Assembly: GCF_001186125.1 (NCBI RefSeq)
Contig: NW_014040433.1
Location: 35,432 to 96,630 of the forward strand
Origin: Sphaeroforma arctica JP610
Lineage: Eukaryota; Opisthokonta; Ichthyosporea; Ichthyophonida
Direction: 5' to 3'
DNA: 61,199 nt
Shown: in pieces, positions 36,467 to 48,178 of the stretch
Layout of the letters: every line of letters begins with the position of its first letter
How positions within the stretch are numbered: position 1 is the stretch's first letter
Translations under genes and position numbers: made by a program
Notes under the pieces: model-generated
The model's database searches: none
What the model was told of the DNA's origin: nothing
What the model saw: the letters and a program-made list of their open reading frames with translations, nothing else

Positions 36467-37352
36467 AGGAAGTTCAAACTGCAGAGGGCAGAGACTCCAG
36501 AGTACAGAGTCCAGAGTCCAGACTCCACCAGTAGAGTGGCAGACTCTGGTGACTGCAAACTGCAAACCTGCTCTGCAAAGTGAAAACAGTCAAAAATGTA
36601 CACGGCAGTGCAAAGTGCAAAACTGCAAACAGCCAAATAAATAATGAAACAATCAACATCATGCAATCGCCAAACTGCAAAGGTTAAATATTTATGTACA
36701 GCCAGGTACATTTAGCACATATGGCCCTACATTCTGCAAACAACCCCCGAAGCACAAATGTGTCAGATATAATTTCATTGGTCAGTTTTCAAACATAAAT
36801 TTGCTAAATTATAAATACTATAGATAATGGTAAACGATTGGGCAAAGAACATAGCCATATTTAAAAAAAGAGAGCGGAGATCGCTGAATAAATATATTTT
36901 ACTCAGAGGCTAGCCCAGCCCTCCGTCCCTCACTCAGTGGCCTCGGCCTCAGGGCTCAGAGCCTCAACCCTTAGTAGACGCTGTCAGGCTCCAGCCTCCA
37001 CGCCTTCTGTCCTTACAATTTTATTTCCTCAAGGAGTCCAAACTTCAGACTTCAAGGTCAGAGTCTCAGACACTCTCAGTATTTACTCTCAGGCGTTCAG
37101 CCGACTCCGCAGGTGTTTTTGTTTTGTTTTTTACAAAATAAATATATTGTAAAACTTGTGCTATTTAGGTTTATGTACAGAAACATATTTACATACTACC
37201 TTTTCTTTGGTTGGGTGAAAAGTGAATACTATTATTGTTTTACTGAAAAAAACAACATCAAAAAAGCAAAACACAAAGACATTTCATTTTCAGAAAAATA
37301 ACCGGCTCTTGGGGCTCGGGGCTCGGGCCCTCTGTCCATCTCGGGCCTTCGG

Positions 37353-37398
37353 GGCGGGTGACGGTCTGACTTGTCGGCGGGTGACGGTCTGACTTGTC
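37353..37398. repeat. Two exact tandem copies of a 23-mer
   Basis: The unit GGCGGGTGACGGTCTGACTTG plus two bases occurs at 37353-37375 and again at 37376-37398 without change. It is embedded in a GC-rich patch that differs from the AT-rich flanks. No function is indicated. Confidence 0.9.
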
Positions 37399-37865
37399 GA
37401 AGCAGTAGCAGGCGACACAGTAAACACACCCATTCTAAAATAGTGTCAGAGTAAAGCCGAAAGCGATCTACACAATACACACACGGTACATACACGTTAT
37501 TTTCCGAAGAAAATGGTGGCATGATCTCATAGAGTCTCATACACCCACTTTTGGCTTTCATATCATTTGTAGCATTGTCGTGCCTGAGATCCCGAGAGCC
37601 AGGTAATCTGCCAGTATACAGCCTATCATCTAACGATATATATTTTTAATTATTTAACGTTGAGCAAGGATTCTCGTCGTCACACTCGCACTTCACGTTC
37701 GCGGTGTTACCCAAGAACTAGCAACCTAGGAGACCACCTTTCTAGTTCCAAATCATATCACATATAACGCATACACATAGTTGCTAGCTGTTACACAGAT
37801 AGACTAATTGCATTACATGACTACTGATACATAAGCTAACTTTCTTTCACAGTATATAATATAAA

Positions 37866-40800
37866 ATGATAAGTACAATTCTCACATGCGCCGCCGTAGT
37901 CGCATTCGCGCCTCATTGTCTAGCGCAGCCACATTCCGGTACGGTCGGTAGTAATGCACACTCGTCGGCTGACGTTCGTAGAGATGAAGATTTTACATAT
38001 CCGCAAGCTCGTATAATGAACGGAGATTCACAAGTAGAAGTTATACCGTACATGGCGGCCCTTAGGAATGTCCAGAGATTTAATAACGGGCGAATTCAGG
38101 TATTGTGTATTCTATTTTTACTTTGTTCGATATCGGATGTTCACTATTCACGATGCAGCAAACTTGTATGTGGGTTTAAACACCAGCGAAAGTTATAAAC
38201 ATAGAAAGCTGGTTATTTGTACAATAATTTTGATTTTCAAATTGTGGGAACTACAATCTATACTGATTTGGGTGTGGCAGTGCGTCTATACAGATTTTGT
38301 GTGTGGCTGTGATGATAGTCTTTTGTTGTCGACCGGAAAATTATGCGAGACACGGCATCTCGAATTTGTGCTCGTGGATTTGACATCGATCGTATCTGCA
38401 AGTCTGTAGGCGCTATCATGATATTTTTCTACAGATACTTTCATGCCTTGCCAGAACGTGACATGTATTGTCACGCCTGCTAGAAACATTTTAGGTGTGG
38501 TTTGATGTGTCATTCTAGGATATGCATGGGCATATCGATCGGATATTCCATTAGTTTGTCCATGTCGAGGGCATATTTAGACACGTGTATGTACATACAG
38601 ATATACATATATTTTAAGCCATTTATTTCACCCGGAGAGTTGCAGAGATGAGGCTAGTATTCTCTGTGGCGAATTGAAATTATACAATTTCATGAGTGCT
38701 GTCGGGTATTCAAGACTCTATAAGAATGTACTCTGCGATTACACCTGTGTATTTTAATTGTAGTATTTTCAGTATATCGCCTAGTATTGATGCCAGTGGA
38801 TGCTCGTTTACAACGAGCTGTAGTTCCCTGGGTTGTTTATTCAACACAAACCAGACACCGTATGTATACGTATATCACATGTGTATGTACTATCGTATTC
38901 TGAGGGAAAGTCTGATCATACAAATGTGTACTACATATATTGAGTGTGTATTTACCATACCTGCGACTCCGTTCCTTTACCAGATATGTAGTGTAAATGG
39001 AAGAATTCGTTCACTACTCGCGATAGTTAGCCTCAGTATTTTGCTGTCTTTTTCTATTTTTCTAGCGAGTATACGATCACATTGCCAACGACAATTGTCT
39101 GCGGGCACTCACATTAACTAATTCGACCGCACCCTTCCAAATTGTTCTCCAAGGAGTGTCTTGTCCAAAATTGCTACAGTCAGGGGATCAATAGTGATTA
39201 TATCGATTTTACTAATTTGGTATCTATGTACTCGTGACTGAAACAGATAAAGACGTACTGTGGGGCGTCTTTAATACACAAAGATTGGATTTTAACAGCC
39301 GGCCATTGTGTCGAGACCGACGGGGTGTCAAATACACACGGAAATGAGGCCTGGATTGGATGCCTCGATCTAACGGAATCGGACACCTGTGTTGTGAGAG
39401 AAATTGTGGAGTACAAGGTATGTAAGTTATCAACCTAGGCATACTGACCCAACTATATGTGATTCGTATTAGAGAACCGATTAAAAATGCAGTCACTATC
39501 GAGTACACAATTTTTTTTAATGCTATTGAGTAGGTATTCTTTTATGCTATTATTGTGCATGTTTGTATCGCCACAAGGCACATCGGGGTACATCGGCTGT
39601 AAAACTCAGTTATAAAGCTTGTTGCACGTTATTGATCTTCAGTCATGCTATCCAGATAGAGTTTCAAATCATGTAAAACGACAGTACAGCTCAGCTCATC
39701 TGCATGAAATCTCTTACTTTAATGCAGTGCCACGAGGAATTTATGTTCGATACGATAGAAGGAGTACACAACGACATATGTGTGATGAAACTGAACGAGT
39801 CTGTGACAGATCTGGAGGTTGCCACAATGAACGACTTACCGTAAGTGGGGCGAGTTTCGTATTTTTATTACATTCTAATCATTGAGGCGAGTTTCATATG
39901 CAATTCTGTCTCAGATGTTTCTGTTTGGCTCTATCTATCGGCGCGTGAATGGCATATGCAGGTGATACCTAATCCCCCAATCCCTTTTCTGTCACCGTTT
40001 TGAATATTTTGTCGGGTACTTGAAATTCAAATCACGTATCTGGGTCCTACTGCACTCGGCAAGAAAATTTTGTCTGTGCAAGCGTTCGCTTCGGCACGTA
40101 TCTGGTCGCGATTATTTGCTGTGGGTCTTGTTTCTCTTTGTTGCGATAATGTGGTAATGTCACACGCAGGCGTAGCTCGGGACATGTATGGGTGCAGCAT
40201 AGATTGCGTTTTGTATCTCTTTGTAGACGTGGGCAATTTCCGTGAAAAACGACAAATCCACAGGAGCACAATCGGTGCTTCATGTATATGTAGCCGGACT
40301 GTTCTTGAATTGAACTCAATCAGGGACCTTTGTTTGTTTTCAGTCTGATTTCCATGGTATGCATGTGTCATGCCAGTTTGTGTCGTCTCATCTCGTTGCG
40401 GAATCGTTGATTTTGAACGCTTTTCAGTCAAGAACCAATCGATCCGATCGATATCTTCTCATCGTCCGAATTTTTGTTCCTCTCACAGGGCCAATGAAGT
40501 AGCGGGTACAAACACCACAGTGGTAGGGTTTGGTACGCTAAGCGAGAATTTAGGCGCCTCTTCGCAATTGCAGACAGTGGACCTCCCGTTGCAACCCACC
40601 GCCGTCTGTGAGAATACATTCAATTATAATAATAAGGTCTTTTTCCTTCCTGACGAGATGATGTGTGCAGGATACAGGACCGGGTTTTTCGACGCCTGTC
40701 TTGGAGACAGGTAGATACACAGTGTCACCTCTGCGTGTTTAAACCTTGTTAAAATGTTCAAACCTTGTTACAAAATATTTGGTTTGTTAATATGCTGTGA

Positions 40801-43150
40801 GTTGTTTCTCCAAAGTGATTGGTTTATTGTTCATTTAATTTTGCTTTTTGACTAGATTCTTTTCGTTCTCGACGGTCATCTAAACCCACACCGTTATATA
40901 TCCACCATAGTGGAGGCCCGCAGTTTGTACAAAACTGGACGCAGCCGCAGATCGGTATTGTGAGTTGGGGCGATGGTTGCGGTCGTCCAGACAAGTACGG
41001 CGTGTACACAAGGGTGTCGCATTATATTGATTGGATCCAGGCCACTACCGGCACACCGATTCAGCGTATGTCCTATCAAAGTTGAATGTGTATATACCTT
41101 TATATCCTGGGCTGCAAACTGAATAATCGGAATTTTGTTCTCAATGAACGGAGTTTATTATCTATGAACGGGGTTCGTGTAAATTGTCCACTTTCATCAG
41201 GTGACAATGTCAAGCCAGTGCCGCTCTTGCTGTATTGAAGTCAGCTGTTGTCGAATTCGAATTCGAATTCGAATCTGAATTTGACTTCCAGGCCGAATCA
41301 CTTTTTAAATGGCCTGACCCACACTCACACATTCTGATCATCATATACTGGCAATCGCTACTCTCTTCTCTCACCACGAAATAAATAGTTGCCTCTCTGG
41401 ACGGAGGGCTCTCGTACGAGGAAGACTTACCTGCAACGACGCCGAAAGACACATCTGCGACTGAGTCTTCCACCCCGGTACCCTCAGCCAGCAGCGAAGC
41501 TCTGGTTACGACCTCTCCCCTTCACAGTGCATCTCCCAGTGCCGTGGTATGTTAGTTTGTGCGCAGCTGTTTTCATGTTAAAGACACGTGGTCACAATTC
41601 CCGTCGTGCTTCTCCCAGTATTGTGACAGATATCGAAGTTCACGTTACAGACCTTAGATTTTGTTTGTACCTTGATATGATGTATTTGTTGACGATTTGG
41701 ATCTTGAAATCTATTGACCTGCCAGTTCATTATCAGGTGGGATCAGTCATATGATCCACAGTGCCATGTTTGTTTACAGACTCATTTGGTAATCACGCCT
41801 ACGTCGAAGTACCTTGGTCACACTGATGGCTACGTACTTCATACATACTCTGGTAGACCTTTTTATAGCACACCGTGTTCTGATATATTTTTGGTGTCTG
41901 TAAATTAGTTTGATGTACTTCTGAACTGAGTAGGTAGCTAGAACTTCTCGGTAGTGACTGCCACTTCGAATTTTGCAATTGAAGTATACAGGTTTGCACA
42001 TTTTGTTTGGGCACACTCTGGTTTGTAACAGTATGCTCGAAACCAATTTACTCTAAGCACCACGGCTGGTCCTACACATATCACACACCGCAATCACTCA
42101 TATGACTAAAAGCAGGTGATGCGATCAGCCTCGATTATCCGACATTAAACAAAGTTTCGCTCGACACAACTGGTTGTTTTGTAGTTCTATTTCTGATAGT
42201 GATCAAACCTTTCAACACTACGGACTATTTCACAGGCGACGCCGGCAACGCTTACCTTGACCGCAAACGGAACGAGCAATGCACAGGGTGTTCTTGAAGT
42301 TCAAACTCCTCAGGAGTTCCCTGCCTGGTGCACCGAAAGCACGTGTATTGCTGTCGAGAGCGCTTTGCCAGCTGACTATCCGGCTGGTACCCTACAGTTC
42401 CGCAGCTTCAACGTGACGTAAGTATATGACGCATACATATGTCGCAGCTTGATATACGTTTATGTATCTATGGGATACGTATGCGACGTGTTTCAGAGTT
42501 TTAGGCGCATCATGGAGAGGGGTTTGGGAGTATCCGTCTGCAGCACGGCCAGGTATTCATTGTCGTATCATAAGGTTATAAGTCGCGACTGCCTCTGTCG
42601 CCCACAGTTGGATCAAACACATTCGAACTGTCTAATACAGGTATATGTCTTACTTGTGATACTAAATCTGTTTTTTTGCCTGTCTCACTTTTATACAGCG
42701 CTGGCGACACTTCCATAATCGGTTATAAAGGGCCCGCGGATACCGCACTAACTGTTACTACAGGATCAAGTACGTATTTGTTTTTAAACGTAGGTAGTTT
42801 TCGAGTAAAGTTCTGTTTTCATTCTCATGACCCGCTTCTAAATCAGTCACTGCTATTTGACACATGACTGTATAACGCATATGAATATGCATGTCGAAGT
42901 ATCAATTGTAGGTCCTGACGTTTAAGTGAAGGGTACTAATCTATTCATTCTCTACTATACCTTAACAGATGGAGGTGGGGAATTACTGGTAACCTTGGGT
43001 CCGGTAGTCAATGACACTTACACGTACGAGTATGCCTCCTGCAATAACTCCACACAGGAAATCTATGTCAACTTCCTTATACCTGAAAATACTGTCGGCG
43101 GAAGGGTGAATATTTGGTTTGTAGAATCTGAGGGTTGTATCGCGAGGTAG
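37866..43150 (+). CDS. Secreted trypsin-like S1 serine protease with a C-terminal extension (9 exons)
   Basis: Exons: 37866-38099, 39247-39417, 39728-39840, 40489-40710, 40911-41065, 41389-41546, 42236-42417, 42699-42769, 42969-43150. All introns are GT-AG and all phases agree, giving 495 residues. Residues 1-20 form a signal peptide ([20 protein letters not shown]). A propeptide ends at Arg49, before IMNG, the zymogen cleavage site. The triad is His98 (ILTAGHC), Asp151 (HNDICVMKL) and Ser247 (GDSGGP). Asp241, six residues before the serine, predicts trypsin-like cleavage after Lys/Arg. [20 protein letters not shown] closes the domain. The fourth intron splits the catalytic serine codon. A Ser/Thr/Pro linker (about residues 305-350) leads to an unrecognised domain of about 145 residues containing four Cys. 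An enzyme secreted for extracellular proteolysis is inferred. TATATAATATAAA lies just before the ATG. Confidence 0.93.
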
Positions 43151-43246
43151 CTTTGAAGGATAAATTATCATGATAGTATTGTTGTGAAAGGTTATTATAT
43201 ATGTGTATATAAAAATACATGTTATTTAAGCTTATGAATAGTAAAT

Positions 43247-43252
43247 AATAAA
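43247..43252 (+). promoter_or_regulatory. Polyadenylation signal AATAAA of the serine protease gene
   Basis: A canonical AATAAA lies 97 bases after the TAG stop of the protease gene, in AT-rich sequence, at the usual distance for a eukaryotic 3' end. Confidence 0.6.
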
Positions 43253-43515
43253 GTATTTATTGTGTCGTTAGAATTCTTTTGGGCCATGGTGCATTTTAAG
43301 ACCTGAAGTTCAGGTGACTGTGGCATCTTCGATTGTGATCAACTATTTTTTTGTGTGCCGCTCATTGCTTTATTCGGGGAACAGGATAGGCCTATTCAGC
43401 ATATTAGCAGCAGTCGAAGTGGTAGAAAAAACAGTAGAGGGCGTACTTCTCCTTCTGTTGAACAAGCGAGGCATCCATGGGAAGAAAATGCACAAACTTC
43501 CAGTGCACTGCAGGC

Positions 43516-43720
43516 GTAGAGGGCCTTCTAAAAACCAAGTGAACAGTTTACGGGGAGATATGTTGTCCCGACTTGTATGGCGCACTAGGCGTAGGCGTGA
43601 AGCGCGTCCCGATTGATGAGCGAATCATTCATAGATAACTCTGAATTACATCAATTTCCGATAGTAGAGGGTCTTTTAATAAACAAGTTTTTGAGATATA
43701 TTGCCCCAACTGCACTGGGA
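43516..43720. repeat. Diverged direct repeat next to the minisatellite
   Basis: TAGAGGGCCTTCTAAAAACC near 43516 and TAGAGGGTCTTTTAATAAAC near 43664 begin two related segments of about 60 bases, each with a GAGATAT and a CCC-AACTG/CGACTTG stretch. The second runs straight into the 41 bp minisatellite. There is no gene. Confidence 0.55.
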
Positions 43721-44455
43721 TAACGTTTGCTGTAAACGTTGTTTGTGTAGTTGTACTGTTATATAATTTGCTGTAAACGTTGTTTGTCTAGTTGCACTGT
43801 AATGCCATTTGCTGTAGACGTTGTTTGTCTAGTTGTACTGTAGTGACATTTGCTGTAAACGTTGTTTGTCTAGTTGCACTGTAATGGCATTTGCTGTAAA
43901 CCTTGTTTGTTTAGTTGCACTGTAATGACATTTGCTGTAAACGTTGTTTGTCTAGTTGCACTGTAATAACATTTGCTGTAAACGTTGTTTGTCTAGTTGC
44001 ACTGTAGTGACATTTGCTGTAAACGTTGTTTGTCTAGATGTACTGTTATAAAATTTGCTGTAAGCGTTGTTTGTCTAGTTACTGTAATGACAACTGCTGT
44101 AAACATTGTTTGTCTAGTTGTACTGTAATAACATTTGCTATAAACGTTGTTTGTCTAGTTGCACTGTAGTGACATTTGCTGTAAACGTTGTTTGTCTAGA
44201 TGTACTGTTATAAAATTTGCTGTAAACGTTCGTTGTCTAGTTGCACTGTAATAACATTTGCTGTAAACATTGTTTGTCTAGTTACTGTAATGACAATTGC
44301 TGTAAACATTGTTTGTCTAGTTGTACTGTAATAACATTTGCTGTAAACGTTGTTTGTTGTGTTGCACTGTTATAACATTTTCTGTAAACAGTGTTTGTCT
44401 AGTTGCATTGTTGTAACATTTGCTGTGAACGTTGTTTATTAACGTTTGCTGCCTA
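43711..44455. repeat. 41 bp minisatellite, about 18 copies
   Basis: The unit reads approximately TTTGCTGTAAACGTTGTTTG then TCTAGTTGCACTGTAATGACA. Copies differ by a few substitutions and small length changes. The array lies between the protease gene (ends 43150) and the convergent membrane protein gene (stop at 44710). Open frames across it are by-products of the repeat. Confidence 0.93.
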
Positions 44456-44709
44456 TCTGTCAGTTTTATTAGTGTGATATGCCATAAAAACCGGAGTGAA
44501 AAACCACAAGGCTGCTGATCTAGATCGTAAAGCAAGCGTTTCGTATTTGAAAGAACCAGCGCGGCGACCAATAGTGGCCAGTTGGATCAGCGCGAATTGA
44601 TATCCGCATATCCATCTTTATAATCAAAATCCATGTATACTTCTCGATAATCAATATCCATATATACTTCTCCGTCTAAATCTGTACAGACATCGTATCT
44701 AATTCTAAT

Positions 44710-46032
44710 TTATATGCGTTTCTTCCCGTCTTTCAGATCCGTTCCACCCCGATTTGCACACCCCACAGCAGTAGGCGTGGGCGTAAGGAATATACTCATC
44801 AGGGGCAGACCACAACTCAAACATACAATGAGATTGTGCTGTAGCTCTTTACCAATGAACGCTTCCCGGAACAGGACCACAGGCAGATATTTGATCACGG
44901 CCAAGCCTAAGGGGCCAGCAACGATCGTGCCAAGCATGATGTGGTTCCCATTGACGAGATCGGAAGCGTACAGTGTGTAGATCCCATACAGAGCGAAGGG
45001 CAAGTTTAACATAGCACTACTCGCCACACCAGGAACATACCGCAGGTAGTACACTGATGGAATGATGTGCAGGAAGAGAGCACCACTGGCTAAAAAGATT
45101 AAGTTGAATAGCAGTGCAATAGAGCGACGTGACGTGGGGAGTACGAAAGAGAGTGGCAGCAGCATCATAAGGCTCCACTCGTAGATGTTTTCCCACAGTA
45201 TAGTCTCAAGATCATACGGACATGTACCAGACATGATGTAGACGTACTTCACGGTGGGGTGCTCCACTATCGCCGCTTCACAATCAAAGATCTTCTCTGA
45301 TAGGAATTGCACATACGCATGCCTCTCCTTGTGCAGCAGATCAAAACCATACGACTCGACACATCTGAGTCCTACCATTGCACTGCAAAATAGACACAGC
45401 CATGTCAGCCATTCGCGCGCATCATGGGTCAACTTGACGTACGGCGGGGCTAGCATGAATGGGATCCCAGCTATTAAGAAACCACCAATGAAGAGAGCCC
45501 AGGTGCTCGTTAGAAAACGGTAGCCGTACGATGATTGATCCAAGCCTCCTGAGAAGATCGGAATGAATTGCAAACAATGAATATCAAGGATTGGGAAAAT
45601 CGAATAGTCATTTCCGTCGTCTGGAAAGTATGTCACATGCATTGGGATATAAACATATAAACATATATATATATATATATATATAGGTTTAGTACCTAGT
45701 ATATATATATATATATAGTATTACGTACTGTATATATATATATATATATAATATACTATATATATATATATATATATATAGCGGGTTCTTAGATCTATAC
45801 ACCCGGTCGCAATTTCGTGTACATGAACGTTGAAAAACATTTTACAAATATGTATCTCCTTCTTGAAAGTTTACTTGGGCTTCCGTAAATACATACCTCC
45901 ATGTAGTACCCCTCCGACGAGACTCCAAGCCAGGAGTACACCCACTAGCGGTAAATATACAGCCTTGGTCAGCATTCTGGCCGGTATATCAGGTGCCTTC
46001 GGATTAGCATCGTATCCACCTAACGACGACAT
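44710..46032 (-). CDS. Multi-pass membrane protein of unknown family (2 exons)
   Basis: Exon 1 is 46032-45897 and exon 2 is 45620-44710. The splice (GGTATGT donor, TTTCCAG acceptor) keeps phase and gives 348 residues. An upstream in-frame stop supports the ATG at 46032 (MSSLGGYDANPKAPDIP). Hydrophobic helices include YLPLVGVLLAWSLVGGV, WALFIGGFLIAGIPFML, LTWLCLFCSAMVGL, MMLLPLSFVLP, IALLFNLIFLASGALFL, LPFALYGIYTLYA, IMLGTIVAGPLGLAV and NLIVCLSCGLPLMSIFL, so seven or eight membrane spans. The loop after helix 1 and the loop around VEHPTVKYVYIMSGTCPYD are the largest hydrophilic parts. The layout is loosely like Frag1/DRAM/PGAP2-type proteins, but no diagnostic motif lets me name it. The single intron holds long TA repeats. 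Confidence 0.75.
45656..45780. repeat. Compound palindromic TA microsatellite in an intron
   Basis: Four TA runs are separated by GGTTTAGTACCTAG, GTATTACGTACTG and similar short spacers. The spacers are themselves near-palindromes, so the tract can fold into cruciform-like stems. It lies in the only intron of the membrane protein gene. Confidence 0.9.
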
Positions 46033-46504
46033 CGTGTATGGAGTAATGAGCGCTAGTACGTGACCGGATCAAATTTGAAGTGCACTTTTTGAATTTCCCC
46101 CATTTTGGTGAAAATGGCAAAAAATATGACACGAGCGAGAAAGGTAAAAAGTAAAAACAACCCTTGTACAAACCGAAAGACCTACAGCTGTGGATTGCAA
46201 TGCGATATTAAATAAATTTAACACAAGTCGTGTAAAAGGGTTTTAGTACACAGGTTTGTTGAACGTGTTTATTGGTAACCAGTACCCATGTGATCGAGCT
46301 ATTTTCATATACGTGTAAAGAACAGTTTTTTTTTTTTGCGTTCTCATAATTGAGGTGTTGCTACTAATCTATCACAGAGAGAAAAGATTTAGCACTTCAT
46401 GCTCCTACTGTTTTTTGTGTGGGCACATTTCTTATGTCCTTGAATAAAACCGTCTCGCTTGTGATGAGCTGACTTGATATCACCTTAGATCCTCAAGAGT
46501 ATTA
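46033..46504. other. Intergenic stretch without a gene
   Basis: AT-rich spacer between the start of the membrane protein gene and the decayed kinase-tail copy. It has a 10-base T run near 46327 and no coding signal. Confidence 0.6.
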
Positions 46505-46660
46505 TATGCTTACGACGGAGCACTCAAATATTGCACGACCTGCTTCATGGTCTACGAGCACTGGTATCGGTATTAGACACGTGCAGCATTGGTTCGTTCC
46601 TGTATGTTCTCTCGATACTACACTATGTGTTCCAGCCTCCAAAAATATCTCTTACTAGAT
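46505..46660 (-). pseudogene. Decayed tandem copy of the kinase gene's 3' end
   Basis: This segment is clearly related to 46685-46845, the last part of the kinase coding region. Shared stretches include GAGCACTCAAATATTGCACG versus AAGCACTCAAATAGTGCACG, and TCGATACTACAC. Read on the minus strand, the end is VVQYLSAPS, matching VVHYLSALS of the kinase. Several in-frame stops and small indels break the rest. It lies directly downstream of the functional-looking gene, so a partial tandem duplication followed by decay is the simplest origin. Confidence 0.8.
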
Positions 46661-46695
46661 GAGTCGAATTATTACCAGCCTAAAGTATGATACAC

Positions 46696-47631
46696 TCACG
46701 ACAAAGCACTCAAATAGTGCACGACCTGCTCCATGGACCAGCGAATATTTGGGTCGGGGTCACACATATTTAGCAGTAGTTCTTGAATGTCTCCGTCGAT
46801 ACTACACCAGGTGTCCCAGTCACCAAATGTGTCTCTCCGTAGATAATGCAGATAACCAATATCGGTCTCATGTGCGAACTGGAAGGGCAGCCTTGAGGTA
46901 GACATTGAATACATGGTAATGCCCAACGCCCAAACATCAGACTTATACAAATCGAAATGCCAGTTGTATATGTTTACTCTGCTTCGCGCAGTGTGTGTCG
47001 CGCTTACTATTTCTGGTGCTAAATACGTGATCGTACCACACTGTAGTATTTCTACCGGGAGTTCTGCAACTTGGCTTTCGCCCAGGTCTAAGAGCTTCAG
47101 TGTTCGCCCAGACGACATCATACAGACGTTGTCTCCCTTGATATCTCGGTGTGCGACCCCTTTCGAGTGCATATGCATGACTGCAGCAGCTAACTGTCGG
47201 CTGTAGTGTAAGAATTCCTCACGCCCGAAACCAGTTGGGGCGACGGTAAGTCTGTCTACCAGAGATCCATCATCGCAGAACTCCATAACCAGACAGGCTT
47301 GCTGATTTATATCATCGTAAAATAAATCATACGCCTGTGCCACATTGGGATGCTCTCCAATAGCCGTATATATTTCGTACTCGTGGCGGGCGATGCTTGA
47401 GAGATCAGTATTGAATTTCTTAACAGCTGCAGTTTTCCTCAAATGCGTATCGTACACTTTATAGATAGATCCCGACACACTCTCATGCAGTATTTGTTCG
47501 TTGAGGAAACGTGGAGACGCAGCGTCGAGTGTATCGTTACTCATAGTAAGCATTGCAAGTAATTCAACTATAATAGATGGGGAAACGTTAGGTAGTAGGC
47601 CCGATTTGGTCCTTATCGCTGACACTAACAT
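46696..47631 (-). CDS. Protein kinase, eukaryotic Ser/Thr type (single exon)
   Basis: The frame has 311 codons. Kinase motifs in order: a reduced glycine loop (SVSGSIYKV, residues 51-59, only one Gly kept); the lysine strand TAAVKKF (Lys71); a helix-C glutamate in HEYEIYTAI (Glu84 or Glu86); MEFCDDGSL at the hinge; catalytic loop HRDIKGDN (161-168); DLG instead of DFG (182-184); APE (205-207); and SDVWALGITMYSM in the F helix. All catalytic residues (Lys71, Asp163, Asn168, Asp182) are present, so activity is likely although the glycine loop is weak. The IKGDN catalytic loop suggests Ser/Thr specificity. The family cannot be named. ATGs at codons 1, 27 and 30 are all possible starts; the domain begins near residue 42. 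Confidence 0.92.
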   Translation of the reverse strand: MLVSAIRTKSGLLPNVSPSIIVELLAMLTMSNDTLDAASPRFLNEQILHESVSGSIYKVYDTHLRKTAAVKKFNTDLSSIARHEYEIYTAIGEHPNVAQAYDLFYDDINQQACLVMEFCDDGSLVDRLTVAPTGFGREEFLHYSRQLAAAVMHMHSKGVAHRDIKGDNVCMMSSGRTLKLLDLGESQVAELPVEILQCGTITYLAPEIVSATHTARSRVNIYNWHFDLYKSDVWALGITMYSMSTSRLPFQFAHETDIGYLHYLRRDTFGDWDTWCSIDGDIQELLLNMCDPDPNIRWSMEQVVHYLSALS

Positions 47632-48178
47632 GTTGAAACCTTGAAGTACTGTATATAGCCAATATGATTAAGAGATCTCTCTTATATATGTATTCATTTT
47701 TATAAATTCAGGACAATAGCATTGCGACAATTTTCTTTTCTGCGGAATTGGAGTGCCTCCAGGGTGTCTTCCGAGGTGTCGGCATTTTTATTTAACATTT
47801 ATGCACCGAATTAGGCAATTCCATATCGCAGTATTTTAAATTGATATCAACTCAGTTACTCTACCACTCTACAGTTGGGCCATAACTTGGAGACTGTTCG
47901 AAGAGCGGATCTAAATGAGTAAACTTTTCTGAATTTGAATAAAGTCCATACGAACGGCAAATTGGAATTCGAGATTTTTCACCATCAAGCATTTTATCAT
48001 TCTTATGACTTTTATTCACACTGGGGGAAATTAAATACGATTTTAATCGGCATGTTGCACTTGTGAGTGAGTTGAGATCCTTTATTTCGATTTGCATCCT
48101 CATTTAACGCGGTACTTTACACCCTATTGGTACATTTCCCCTGTTTGTGCACTAAACGCACACTATAAAGATTAACAG
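47632..48178. other. Spacer between divergent genes
   Basis: AT-rich spacer between the start of the minus-strand kinase and the tentative plus-strand gene. It may hold promoters of both genes. No motif is clear enough to call, and upstream exons of the plus-strand gene could lie here. Confidence 0.4.

Larger units (their letters stand above)
35651..37865. other. Intergenic region with cryptic repeats
   Basis: No gene is supported. From 36180 to 36700 the sequence is dominated by scattered CTGCAAA, TGCAGA and CCAGAGT words, a cryptic simple repeat. A second patch rich in CTCAG and CAGCC lies at 36905-37095. Next comes a GC-rich patch (37300-37400) with a tandem 23-mer. The open frames in this region follow these repeats and are not convincing as proteins. 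Confidence 0.6.

Noticed and set aside
44317-44571. 84-codon minus-strand frame over the minisatellite
   Set aside because: It consists of translated 41 bp repeat units.
45660-45780. Possible CRISPR-like or structured array
   Set aside because: The repeats are simple TA runs with short palindromic spacers in a eukaryotic intron, with no unique spacers.
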